From the NCBI GenBank assembly GCA_951799405.1, contig OX637342.1, positions 248,001-312,000 on the forward strand: 64,000 nt of DNA. The letters run 5' to 3'. The stretch's first letter is position 1. Each line of letters starts with the position of its first letter. The DNA is from Agapetus fuscipes (lineage: Eukaryota > Arthropoda > Insecta > Trichoptera > Glossosomatidae). Below, piece after piece: positions 34,691-45,562 of this stretch. The notes under the pieces were generated by a model, which worked only from the letters and a program-made list of their open reading frames with translations, searched no databases and was not told the DNA's origin. The translations under genes and the position numbers were made by a program.

Positions 34691-35479
34691 GACATTTTCT
34701 TATTGCCTTTATTTGGCGAAGCGAAAAAAAAGAAGAAGAAAACTATAACAAGTGAACTTAACAAGTAAACTATAACAGTATGAATTTTCACAGTGTTAAT
34801 ACACAAACAATACAAAATATAACATTTAATTTGTTTGACATGTTCAAGGCACATCTAGATTCATCAAAAATGGAAATAAAAAATCTAAATACTGAAGATT
34901 AAAAAGATAACCTCCATCAAAATACTACAATGCAATTACGGACAAAAAAATAAGAGGTTCCAATTTTATAATTCAAGGATATTTATGAAATTCTAATTCA
35001 CGAAATAATTTGGTTTCACTTGAGCTATAAAAAGGATCTTTCCCCTAGATATGGATCAAGTAAGTCCACACACAAGCTGCCCTAACTCATGCTTGTGCTC
35101 TTGGTTTCTTAGCTCGTTTACATTTAAACGAATTTGTCGGTGCTGTAAACAGATTCATATCCAGATAAGTTTTTGTCAGTTTGGCATCATTCCTTGAATT
35201 CACCGCGATGTCATTTGAATGAAAACGTCCGTCATACAAACTGGTTTGAACATGTTTAATCATATGTACAAATAAGTACCTACATATCTGCTGAGTTTTT
35301 AGGCGAACAAACTATATTATCGTTGAGCTTAGATCCAAAATATTAAATGTGGTAAATATTCCTACAAAGGACAATTCAAGGAACACGAACGAAGTGAAGA
35401 ATGAGTTTATCTTTTTTTATTGAGAATTTTATGGATCATGTTCAGTTGCAGAACCTTCTCACTTCTTAGTTCTATAATA
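34691..35479. other. Unassigned sequence
   Basis: A 29-bp string at 34780-34808 (starting tgaattttcacagtg) is exactly repeated at 63279-63307. Otherwise nothing recognised. Confidence 0.35.
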
Positions 35480-35722
35480 TATATTCTAAGCTGCAACGAT
35501 ATGTTAACATTTAAGGCTCGCATGAGATGCATGCCTACAGACAGGCACATGTAGGTTCGCGCCTACATATTCTGCATGTGTGCATACAAGTAAAGAAAAC
35601 CTCACATGGACATAAACCTTGCAACTCCTGCCGCCGTCCCTGAACCGGGGTGGCATTGGCAAAAGTGAACCGATTTTTACAGCACGGATGGTCAGCCTCG
35701 TACCAACCTATCAGTCAAGGAG
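35480..35722 (-). mobile_element. RTE LINE 3' UTR
   Basis: 'tattctaagctgcaacg', 'atgcctacagacaggcacat', 'ccttgcaactcctgccgc', 'tgaaccggggtggcattgg' and 'tcagcctcgtaccaaccta' follow in inverted order. It shares 'aggcacatgtaggttcgcg' with the 54662 copy, marking a sub-lineage. Confidence 0.8.
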
Positions 35723-36059
35723 TAAAATATGATGTCGAAGTCTAGTAAAAGTTTATGAAATATATTTGATTTGTATTTTTATACCTTCTTTCATAATAAA
35801 ATCAATAACATTTAAAAACAAAACAAATTTGAAAAATCCTTTTTTTATTATTACCTCATTCACCATTAGCTTTAGGCCCTACGCGAAATACATATTAGAT
35901 AATATAATTCATTGAATATTTTCACCTACTTAATTAAAACAAAATAAAAATATGGCAAAATAATTGGAAATCCACACACTAAATTATCAAAAATCTATAC
36001 GCGTAGGTGTATATAATTTTTGTTTGACTGGTGGACTTTATTAGGATTCACCGTCTCAC
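35723..36059. other. Unassigned AT-rich sequence
   Basis: No feature recognised. It would be the start of an intron if the candidate exon at 36060-36161 is real. Confidence 0.3.
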
Positions 36060-36161
36060 CTTGTTGCCAGCGTTGGCAGCTAGTTCGGCCTTGAACTCAG
36101 TTTGTGATATCAGTAAATCTCCAACGTGCTCATACAGGTTCCCCGAGAGGCGGTCGCGCAT
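36060..36161 (-). CDS. Candidate first coding exon of an unidentified host gene
   Basis: Thirty-four codons from an ATG (36161-36159) run MRDRLSGNLYEHVGDLL and on to AELAANAGNK. They end exactly at a consensus 5' splice donor, AAG|GTGAGA (GT at 36059-36058), in phase 0. An in-frame TAA lies directly upstream of the ATG, so only a first exon is possible. The stretch is clearly less AT-rich than its flanks and matches no repeat in the window. The protein family is not recognised. A chance frame of this length is possible. Confidence 0.3.
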
Positions 36162-37679
36162 TTACATAATGAAACTCAAATGTACCAAAGGAATGTCACA
36201 GAGCAATTGAGCTGTCGACCAAAAAGATAGACAATCTTGTACAAAGCTGTATGGAGATTTTGGATCAAAAAAATCAGATCATTTGTGCTCATTGACATAA
36301 AATATAAGTGGACTTGAAACTAGCTTTTGAAGCATAGTATAAGATACAAATATCAGCCAGACCTGCCAAACAAAGACCTTTCAAACAAACGCAATACTTA
36401 ACATTTATGTAAAGCAATATGCTTTCTTGCTATTTGTATCTTGTATTTGACATCCAATAATTACACATGCCATGATGTCTTACAATCATAGCTTACATTA
36501 CATATATTTTTTCCTTTTTAAATTGAAAAAAAAAACACAAAAACACGTTCGCACAATTTCCGTGCAGATATGATACTTGTTAATGCTAGCATTGCGCATA
36601 AATATTCTAGCTTCTCTCACATTTGTCTATTAATAGTGCAGTCACACTGAGAGCATCTCTGTTCTCTTTCTAACCCATGACAATTTGCGCTTAGGTAGCT
36701 TAAACGCATAAGACGTCTTTTTATGTTAAATAATTTCGGGTTCATTTATATTATTTGTCAATATATAGGTATTTTCTACCATCAGACTCATTGATTTATT
36801 GAGAGACTTATTGGCCCAGCTCACGGAATGAGTCGAGTGTGATAATAGCTTGATAAGTCGATGAATGAGTCTAAAGAGTGAGTGAGTGGTTGGGTTTAGA
36901 CTCACATGAGTCGCTCTGAGCCAGGTGGGCTAAGAAAAAAAACTAATTTATTTTATACGACAAAAAAACCGCCCGACGATTTCGGCGGTTATCTGAAATT
37001 AAAAAAAAACTTGTACACGCAACAATGTCAACGAAAACAACGGACATAGATAAGATACTGCGCTGCCGGTGACAACTAAATTAACTACGTTTTTTTTTTG
37101 GAAATTTTGTTTTATTTTAAATGAGAAGGTTTGTGATATACCTAATGTTTAACAGGAAGTAACTTAATATAATCAGTTATATTAAATTGCTGATACATGT
37201 ACAATACGTGGTATGGTTACTTATTAGTTTTACCGGTGTGAATATGCCAGTTGAATTTTTTTTTTTATTCTTATTGACTATTTTTCATATAATTTGTACG
37301 ATTATTATTTGTATGAAGTTTTGACTATACTTATCATGTTAACATAAGCAATAATTAGGTATCTACCTAGTAGATGTGTGACGCAATTAAGGAAGAACAT
37401 ATTTAAATTTGATGAAAGAGAATTATGCAGCTGGCATGGATGATGTACGGAAATTATAAAACAATCAAAGACCAAGAAAACAGGAAACGTTAAGTCATAA
37501 TGAAAGGTTTGAAGAGCTAACATATCAATTTGAAATATGTATGCATGTTCCAATAAATACTAATACTCATATGTCATTTTTTATAGAAAATTTTCAACAA
37601 AAATTATCAACAAAATATTTGATTGTTAGTTTTCAGTCATTATTTGTTTGTATAACTGGATGTATGTAATTAATTGCTT
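36162..37679. other. Unassigned AT-rich sequence
   Basis: About 1.5 kb. No gene, RNA or repeat family recognised. Confidence 0.35.
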
Positions 37680-38055
37680 GTATTCCTTGACTTATAGTTG
37701 GTATGATGCATGAAAAAGGTGATGGATATGAAGGAATTGAAAGAGGTATGTCAGGATAGGAAAAAATGGAGGCAACTCTGCGGAGGCTCTGGCCACCCCT
37801 AGCGGAATGGCGACAGAGTTACAGTTACAGTTACAGTTACATGAGGCTGACCACCGATATTGTAAAAAAATGGTTCACTTTTCCGATGTCACCCCTGTGT
37901 CAGGGAAGGTCGGCAAAAGTAGTAGGGCTTATGTTCATTTGAGGTTTGGATTTTATTTGTAAGTATACATTCAGCATTTGTAAGCGCGAACGTGTTTGTT
38001 TGTGGGCATGCATTTGAGAACTTTAAATGAATATATCCTTTCAACTTAGATTATA
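37680..38055 (+). mobile_element. RTE LINE 3' UTR (long-UTR) split by a second RTE
   Basis: 'ttccttgacttatagttgg' ends at 37706. The UTR resumes at 37841 with 'atgaggctgaccacc' and runs through 'acccctgtgtcagggaaggt' to 'ttcaacttagattatagatt'. A 134-bp short-tail RTE lies between, with ATGA repeated at both junctions. Confidence 0.8.
37707..37840 (+). mobile_element. RTE LINE, short-tail subfamily, nested
   Basis: Encodes MKKVMDMKELKEVCQDRKKW, the end of the RTE polymerase. 'ggccacccctagcggaatgg' and a (TTACAG)n tail at 37817-37840 follow directly. There is no long UTR. It inserted into a long-UTR RTE copy with a 4-bp target repeat. Confidence 0.8.
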
Positions 38056-38089
38056 GATTTGAATATAAGAATACAAATTAAGGGCAGGA

Positions 38090-38292
38090 CAAGCTTAACA
38101 GGATAGAGTTGATTTGGTAAATATAAATGAAAGCTGAAAGGAGCTATGAAAATAAATGAAGAATGTGTTGATATGGCTTGGACGTGAAATAATGAATGAT
38201 GAAAAACTTGCAAGATGTATGTAAATAAAAATGTGGCTGAGAGGAAGACCCCGATGGCCACCCCTAACGGAATGGTTACATATTATGTTAAG
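38090..38292 (+). mobile_element. RTE LINE C-terminal remnant, short-tail subfamily
   Basis: Degenerate codons resemble the W-x-G-H/R-x-x-x-MN-x-E-LA-R motif ('gaatgatgaaaaacttgcaa'). They lead to 'agaggaagaccccgatggcc' and 'acccctaacggaatgg'. The stretch between GRPR and the UTR is deleted compared with the 41591 copy. Confidence 0.45.
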
Positions 38293-38811
38293 TTTTACTG
38301 ATACTAATGCACAGTATATGAAACGTTTTTATTGATATTTATTTTGTGCAGTAGCCAGACATAACTCAAATGTCTCACAACACTTAGATACAAACCAATA
38401 ATTGAATCTATTTATGGCGGCGATAAATTATTGCTTTATTAATCAACAATACGGGAGCCGAGTCTCTCATGGACTAATTACGTACTAAATTACAATTCAA
38501 AGCGCTTTTTTACTGCCGCCAATATTGCAATCTGCCAATACACCAAGCATACAGCGTCACTAGGGGGCACTAAAAAATACTTAAAAAGTAAATAATCGCC
38601 TCTATTGATCGTTTAAGTTACATAACATTTAAGAAGGAACGGCATTATTGCGCTTAAATGCGAAGGCTTTGTTTTGTTATACAAATTTAATATTGACGCA
38701 CGCGTATAAGTAGACTCGAAACTATTTAAACGAAAATATAATGTACTTTATACGATTCAAAATACCTATAGAAATATAAACTACCTAGATAAACAAATAT
38801 GCCCTGAGTGT
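38293..38811. other. Unassigned sequence
   Basis: 38395-38500 has several TTAATC/TAATTA-type homeodomain-like strings. No gene recognised. Confidence 0.3.
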
Positions 38812-39355
38812 GATTTCATTGGAAGCAGAGAAGCGTGAGAGATGCTAGAAAAGAACTTGGCATTACTTTTAACGTCATCTTTACCCAGAAATCGTGCGCA
38901 CGCGTTTTAATTTGTAATTTTTCAATTTTGAAAGAAAAAAAAATGTGCCCTCTGTCTAACAGGTCTCTTTTATTTCAGAGTTTCTGACCCTGCCACTGAG
39001 AGTCTTTCCTGACTGAAGAGTGAGATGGGACAGGAAGAGGCGGCGGTACTGGAGGAACACGTGGATAGGACGGCCAGTTGGAGAATCCCCCATGAGGCTG
39101 TCCACAGTATAGCTGTAGGACATTGCCTGCAAGGAAGAGCACTAAATGGATGGAGAGATAGCTGGTGCTCTACTTCCCAAGAGTACAACTTCCGTTCAAT
39201 AACAGATTATTCATCTAACAAAAGAAAAATAATAATAAGATAGCATATTTCATTATATGCTGTCGAAGCATAAGATGGAGGAAGCAAGATGACATAGGAA
39301 TTAACATGATTATTTAGTATTATGTTTGACAGTTATGTCTCATACTATCCTTCAA
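38812..39355 (+). repeat. Interspersed repeat F, interrupted
   Basis: The 5' half (38812-38950: 'cgtgagagatgctag', 'ttggcattac', 'gtgcgcacgcg', 'ttttgaaagaaaaa') and 3' half (39245-39355: 'gctgtcgaagcataagatgg', 'gaggaagcaag', 'tgtttgacagttatgtctca') correspond to 17940-18245. About 295 bp of unrelated sequence lies between. Confidence 0.45.
38951..39244 (+). other. Insert within repeat F, possible retro-copy
   Basis: It starts near 'ctctgtctaacagg'. A 72-codon frame (MGQEEAAVLEEHVDRTASW) runs from 39025, and the insert ends A-rich (aacaaaagaaaaataataat). Higher GC and an A-rich 3' end would fit a retroposed transcript. No protein family is recognised and no target repeat was established. 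Confidence 0.25.
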
Positions 39356-39375
39356 TGCCGAGCTCTAGTTTCAGG

Positions 39376-39433
39376 TCTCCTTGTATCACACATGTGATAC
39401 AAGGAGATCTGAAAACCCATTCACATGAATGGG
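39376..39433. other. Two adjacent perfect hairpins
   Basis: The first has 14-bp arms (39376-39389 and 39394-39407, tctccttgtatcac) around a 4-nt loop. The second (39416-39433) pairs cccattca with tgaatggg around 2 nt. They are separated by 8 bp. No T run or coding context explains them. Confidence 0.7.
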
Positions 39434-41087
39434 TGCAGATCGTTAGCAGCTTGTACCACAGGGGTGTCTTTCTCCCAAATTATAAAAAGCCATTTCTGGC
39501 GGCCATACATCATGCACAATTAAGGCGATCTGGAACTCCTCGCGTCTCGCTGAGGGCTTAATCTGGCCGGATGTGAGTTACGGCCTTAGTGCGTGCCACG
39601 GCGCCATAAGGCCACGACAAGATTTATCTCGAGATCGTCTCTGGATTTGGCCGCTTTCGATGGCCCGATACGATACCTGCCTTAATTATTAATTTATCAT
39701 AAAATACAGGAAAAAACTGCTCAATTAAGCGCAGGGCGTAAGATGGATGACCACACGCTGGGAATAGGGAATTCTGTCGAGTTTAAAACATTGCGTAAAC
39801 TTTCTCGATACCGTTAATCAAAAAAAATATGAAAAATAAATACTCGCAAGGAGTGCCGTCGTATATTCTATATATTTTCGATTAACGCAATCTAGGGGAG
39901 TTTATGCAAATGCTTTATACTTGGGATACTGTTCCCCAAGTGTAAAAATTCAAATAAAAATGTTCGAAAATGAAAACGCTCACTATAGCCGCTGCCTTAG
40001 ATGTTAGTTACGTAAGTTGGACGCAGTGGTTGAGTTGAAACGTAGAGATGCGCACTTGGAGTACCTACTGAATATTTGTTGTGTAACGATCAGATGTAAT
40101 CTCTAGTGTATTTTATACTTTACGCTTGTTTTATTCATTGAGTTTCCCCGTAATTTCAATTGTGCGCCTGCATTCCATTACTCGCCGTCCACGTTCAGCA
40201 GATACGCGCAGTACGAATGTTTACTTCATGATCTAGTAATTTAACATTTAATACAACATGCTCTAGTGCTCTATTTCCTTTTTCTTCATATTTTTATTGC
40301 AGATCTGTTTATTTGGCATTCCCTTCTTGTAATGCAGAAGATGAGAAGTTCTTTCATCATTTGCGTAGTCGGCCTGGTAGACGCTAGCCGTCTGGTATCT
40401 CGCGTACAGCGATCAAGTTATCCTACTTTCACTCATGCGTTCTAACTTCTAAATAGTCCCTCAATAACCGTCTCCCTTTCCTACTCCATCTGAAAATATC
40501 TTCAGTATCTTATTGTTTCCACACTAGTTTATTTCTACATAAGTCCACGCGCACTTATACCAAAAAAAACATCTCAGCAACTTCTCAATGAAGTCACAAC
40601 ATGTCTTCATTTTGTGGTATTACTTGTTTCCCTATTTTTGCTGAAGCTCAACACGTCTTGAGTTCCTGAAATAATTGCCAGGCGATGCAGTCCATTTCCC
40701 TAATGCCGCTCACCGCCATGCCAATGCTACCTCTGTTGGCCACAATTACGCTTGACATTTATATCAACTCGCAGCACATGGGCGAAATTCATGCACTAAT
40801 TTTCATGTTATTCCATTTTTGTCGTAAATATTTAAAGCTCTCTAAAACATATTTATTTTAGTACAAAATATAATTATTTGAGATGTGCGCATTCATATTA
40901 AAGTCATATGCCTGACTAGAAAAAAAAACATTTCTTGAAAATCAAAATTAAATAAAATTTTCTTAAGCTACTCGAGTGCAACATTGAGTGAATACTCAAC
41001 CATCTCTTAAACAGAAAATATGTATTAAAACTAAAAACAGTTTTTTATACCTTTCATATTTTCTTTCATTTATTATTATCACAATAC
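39434..41087. other. Unassigned 1.65-kb stretch
   Basis: 39560-39690 is less AT-rich. Otherwise no gene or repeat is recognised. Being repeat-free, it may hold host single-copy sequence. Confidence 0.3.
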
Positions 41088-41305
41088 CTCTCGGTGAGAA
41101 AGTCCAGTGAGTAGAGCGCTCGCGCTCAATGCCTCAGGTCTAGGGTTTGACCTCAACCAATAGTGATATACTTGTATTTTCGTTTCGGTATTTATTAGAA
41201 GCAGGGAGACCGCCTGGGCGACATACGTTCCACTCGTCACGAGCGTCTCTTTTAGGGACAACGTGGCAAAAGGTTGCTTTATACTTACAGCTAAGTGGCG
41301 TTTTG
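41088..41305 (+). mobile_element. SINE-B, diverged and shortened
   Basis: 'gtccagtgagtagagcgctc' (head), 'gtttcggtatttattag', 'gacaacgtggcaaaaggttg' and 'acttacagctaagtggcg' follow SINE-B order. The central palindromic block is deleted. Confidence 0.55.
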
Positions 41306-41590
41306 TTTTTCAATTTGTGTTGCGTTGTATGCGCAGGGTATCATATCACCAAAACATATTTGTTTATGGGTAATGCGCTGGGACATATCACCTGTGACGA
41401 TGTTTAGACGTTTTTGCGAACAACATTGTTGGTTAGATACTTCAGAGTATCCAAAGTGATACTTCTTCTCTGTGCTATCTTTAAAATCCAAGTTCATTAA
41501 AACAACGAACCCTCAGGAACTGCACAACACATCATGGTTGTCTGTGTGCATAAGTATGTCCAGTAATTATTTGTATTTGGGTCTCATTGT

Positions 41591-42156
41591 GATGGATGTC
41601 GTGGTAGAGGAAGACCGAGAAAAGTATGGATGGATCAAATTTCTGAAATAGCGAATGAATGGGATATCCAGAGTCATAATAAAAGGAGGACTTGCATGAA
41701 AAAGGTTATGACTCTGGATGAAATGAAAGAAGTGTGCAAGGACAGGAAGAAGTGGCGGCTAATCTGCAATGGTGATTTCTAATGTTGGTGTATTAATTTG
41801 CTACATTTTTTGCATTGGAAATTTCTGACTTTTTTTGTATAGATTTCTTTGTAAGGTTTTTTTCTTTTATATATTTAAATGTAATTTTTTATTCATATTC
41901 CTTGACTTATAGGTTGGTATGAGGCTGACCACCCATACTGTAAAAAATGGTTCACTTTGCCAATGTTACCCCTGTTTCAGGGAAGGTCGGCAAAAGTTGT
42001 GGGGCTTATGTTCATTTGAGGTTTGGATTTTATTTGTAAGTACACATTCAGCATTTGTAAGCGCGAACTACACTTGTTGGTTTGTGGGCCTACATCTGAG
42101 AGCTTTAAATGAATATATCCTTGCAACTTAGATTATAGATTATAGATTATAGATTG
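41591..42156 (+). mobile_element. RTE LINE, 5'-truncated copy with C-terminal coding end and UTR
   Basis: Starts at codons for DGCRGRGRPRKVWMDQI and runs through EIANEWDIQSHNKR and KDRKKWRLICN, almost identical to the C-terminus of the ORF at 56882-58252. The long 3' UTR ends in (GATTATA)n at 42129-42156. It links polymerase and UTR in one copy and so ties the UTR fragments to this LINE. Confidence 0.9.
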
Positions 42157-42417
42157 TAAAGTGACGTCACTAAAACTCTGTATATCTCTGCCACGCCGCC
42201 GAAGAAAGGCAGTGTATGGCCAGTCAAGCAAATGCCCCTGGATTCATGCTCAAGTATACGTGGATGTACGCTCAGACATACATATGATATACTGGTCACT
42301 GATATACCATTGTATGACATTTCACAATGTGAAACTTATTTTTCCCTGTTGAATACCAGAGCCGAACCTCTGATGTCCGCCAAAAGAACGAGTGGATTTA
42401 TTGCGGCCACAACTGCT

Positions 42418-42665
42418 CCTTGACAATAATAGGTTGGTATAAAACTGACCCCTTGATTAACTTTTACCAACGCCAACTCAGGTTCAGAGAAAGGTGGCAG
42501 GAGTTGCAAGGTGTATGTTCATGTGAGGTTTGAGTTAATTTGTAAGTAGGTACACATGAAGCATGTCTAAGTGCGAACTTGCATGTGTCTACTTGTGAAC
42601 GCGCATTAAATATAATTTGTATATGTTAAAATATATTTGCAGCTAAGATTTCAAATTATAGATAT
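42418..42665 (+). mobile_element. RTE LINE 3' UTR
   Basis: 'aataggttggtataaaactg', 'aggttcagagaaaggtggca', 'ggagttgcaaggtgtatgtt' and 'gtgtctacttgtgaacgcgc', ending 'gcagctaagatttcaaatta'. Confidence 0.7.
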
Positions 42666-43059
42666 GGATACGCCATATAATGATGAGCAATAGTTGAAGG
42701 GGAACATCTTGGTTGAAGAACCTGAGAAAAAAAATGGTTTGACAGAAGCGCAATATTTCTCTATCGCGCAGCAGATCAAAGGTGTGAATTGCTATGACCA
42801 TCACCAATCTCCACTGAAGAGACACAAAAACATACAAATAAAGTGGGTATTAGCTTACTTTATCAGCTATTACCAGCATAGTACATCCAAACTATGCAAG
42901 CTCTGATATCAACTCTGACGCGATAACCGAAAGACCACGAGCATCTTTGCGTTTTGTTCATGTTGCAAGTTTTAAAGAGCTTCTGTGAAAAAGAAACGAC
43001 GCACAATTTGTACTGGATGTGAAGTTTATCTGCATGCTCCTGGATTATCAGCTGCAAGA
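42666..43059. other. Unassigned sequence
   Basis: No recognised gene or repeat. Confidence 0.35.
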
Positions 43060-43165
43060 GCCCTGATCAGAGCTGCCTCGCCCGGGGACGATGCTCTGAT
43101 GGTATCGATGGTAATTAATGAAGCGCAGGCCAACGTCGCTGGTTCGAGTCCCCGTAATGAGGCCG
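43060..43165 (+). repeat. tRNA-like head fragment
   Basis: 'ggggacgatgctctgatgg' followed by 'gctggttcgagtcccc' gives A-box-like and B-box-like elements. The T stem does not pair properly, so a functional tRNA is unlikely. It may be a decayed SINE head. Confidence 0.3.
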
Positions 43166-43705
43166 GACACATAAACAAACACTGCTCCCAGCATTAAGCT
43201 TACGCTCAAACTCCAGCCCTCAGTTGCACTAAAACTGAACGGAAACAAAAGCAGCACCTCTACAGAACGTTACGCTTATTTTGTAAATGGGTAGAATTGA
43301 GTTTCAACGTAACGATTATACCAGTGGCTCGATCAAGGTCGCACTGGATTTATCGTCGATTTAAATGTTCCCTCGGTTAATCAATTAACCTATCTGTCTG
43401 GGAGCAAGTGATTAATTATTAATGGACCTTTCGTCCATACACGTTCAATTAACGGACAATAATTAACGTAATTGTTATTTTCTCGTGTGTGTTGTTCTTT
43501 GTTTTATTGTGTTGAATAAAATAATCTCACAGAATTGTCCTTTAGATTTATACGTTATGCAATAAAGTGCTGCTTTTACAGCGTTCGTATGCCATACAGC
43601 CTGATAGTGGCGGCTTCAAGGTACATACGTAGGTCATACTTATTTTTCAGTTATTTCTTCAGGTTTTAATGTCACCATTGTTCCCATTGAACTAATAAAT
43701 AAATT
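43166..43705. other. Unassigned, apparently single-copy sequence
   Basis: No gene is recognised. It holds the TAAT-site cluster at 43376-43480. Confidence 0.3.
43376..43480. promoter_or_regulatory. Cluster of homeodomain-type TAAT sites
   Basis: Within about 105 bp there are ggttaatcaattaacc, gattaattattaatgg, caattaacgg and aataattaacgtaattg. This is a dense set of TAATTA/TTAATC-type sites next to single-copy sequence. AT-rich DNA yields such sites by chance, so function is only suggested. Confidence 0.25.
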
Positions 43706-43952
43706 TGCTCCATGACTGATAGGTTGTTATGAGGCTTACCCTAATGATGTAAAAATTGGTCCACTTTCGCCAATGCCACCTTGGTGTCAGGGAAAGGCGG
43801 CAGGAGTTGAAAAGTTTATGTTCATTTGAGTTTTTATTGATTTGTATGCACACATGCAGAATGTGTAGGCGCGAAATACATGCTCCTGTCTGTGGACATG
43901 CATGTAATATAAGCCTCAAATGTTAACATATCTTTACAGCTTAGATTATTAT
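43706..43952 (+). mobile_element. RTE LINE 3' UTR
   Basis: 'catgactgataggttgttat', 'ccaccttggtgtcagggaaa', 'acacatgcagaatgtgtagg' and 'cctgtctgtggacatgcatg', ending 'acagcttagattatta'. It belongs to the sub-lineage of 35480 and 54662. Confidence 0.8.
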
Positions 43953-44107
43953 TTTTATAGAACAGAATCAAAATCCTATCACATATATGGGCGGGACTTC
44001 CGGAGACTTCAGCTCCAATAGATCACGGCAACAGATCTCGGAAAGCAACTCTCCAGTTTTGATCATCCAAATTAGATTACGATAAAAGATTTCTATCAAT
44101 ACAAAGA

Positions 44108-44302
44108 TTTCTATAAATCTCCCGAGGGGGCTGGTACTCATTTCTTGTGAAGGCTGAGTAAGCCTTGCCGGTATTTTTATTATGGGGTTTTAAATAAACA
44201 CCGAAATAGGAAATCATTTCTGACACCCTCCTCGGTGGGATTCGAACCCGAGCTCACGTGGTAGAATGCCAGCACTCTACCAACTGAGCTATCGACCGGA
44301 CA
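44108..44302 (-). mobile_element. SINE-B lacking its 3' half
   Basis: On the minus strand it begins with the head 'gtccggtcgatagctcag' (B box ggttcgaatcc) near 44302 and stops at 'agccccctcgggag' near 44125. Losing the 3' end while keeping the 5' end is not the usual retroposition truncation and suggests a later deletion. Confidence 0.75.
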
Positions 44303-45562
44303 TATACAATTTGGGATATAAAGATGATTCTCAGCTATCTTGTGTTATCATATCGTTAACATTATTCAAAGTAATACAAATAATAAAGGAGCCATATAAT
44401 CATTACTCCTGTTTCCTACACAGATAAATACAGATCCATATCTTTACCGCATGGAACTACAGCCATTAAAATAATTAAAAACAATATATGTGAAAAAATA
44501 AATCAATTATTATAAAGGAATTGTTCTAGTTGATGTTAATTTTATCTTCATATCAGCTGTAAAGATGCACACAAAAAAATATTTCAAACAAAAACTTTAT
44601 TCAATGATAGAAAAACTAATACAATTTAAAAATAATTGTACTCGGCCGAAATTGCTTTGAGATTGGGTAGTATCAGATTCTTCATAAAATCCCGTGCGCA
44701 CATATTTAAGTGTACTCGTGCAATCAAGGGCAATAAAGAGCTGTAAACATTTGAGCAGATTGTCCGGTAAGAGCATGTATAATAATTTCCTAATAAAAAC
44801 TTTACAGTTTGTGTGCTCAGGCCGTAATGGTTTTATGGCGGCTGCCGATCATTGCCTTGTTTATTCTCTAGCAACCCGGCTTCCTGGGTTTTTTGGTCGT
44901 GATCGTAATTACTTAAATATTAATTATTGAATTTACGATGAGAAACAAGAAAAAAATATACAAATTTTTGCGAGCAGTACCCCGAGTATAAGACATTGCT
45001 TGCAAACTCAATCATCACGTAAACAGTTTTTTTTTATTGAAACTAAAACCCTCCCTACATGTGCTGTTTTATTATCCATACATTATTGTGATTGTTGCGT
45101 AATTTAAGCAATCTTTTACAGGTAAGCAAAAAAGCGAGGTTAGAGATTGACAACTTAATTAGGTTCGTGGATTTTCTTAGTGTGTGTGAGCCACCAATAC
45201 TTGCGCATACTTTAATGTTCCTACATACTGTTAAATTGAAATATCAGCGATAAAAAGTAAACATAGAAGCATGAAATTGAATTCCGAATAACCTTTGAAT
45301 ATTGCCTATAAATAACAGCTTACAAACAATATGAATGTTAATTATTTTTTGAATAAATTTAGCTTAAATAATTACTTCTTTATTACCAGGATTCTAAAAA
45401 AAACACTGTTTCTCTTTGCTAGCAAACTTAACGCAAAATAGTACAAAATTGGTTTGATTTTTTTTAAATGGGTTAAATGTTCACTTATCTGCAAAAAAAC
45501 AAAACCTTGAATTATAAAGGAAGTGCATTTAAATGTAATAAATTATTTTTTTACCCATTCCT
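44303..45562. other. Unassigned 1.26-kb stretch
   Basis: No gene or repeat family recognised; A/T runs throughout. Confidence 0.35.

Noticed and set aside
43060..43165. Functional tRNA
   Set aside because: The T stem beside 'ggttcgagtcc' does not pair and the anticodon region cannot be folded convincingly.
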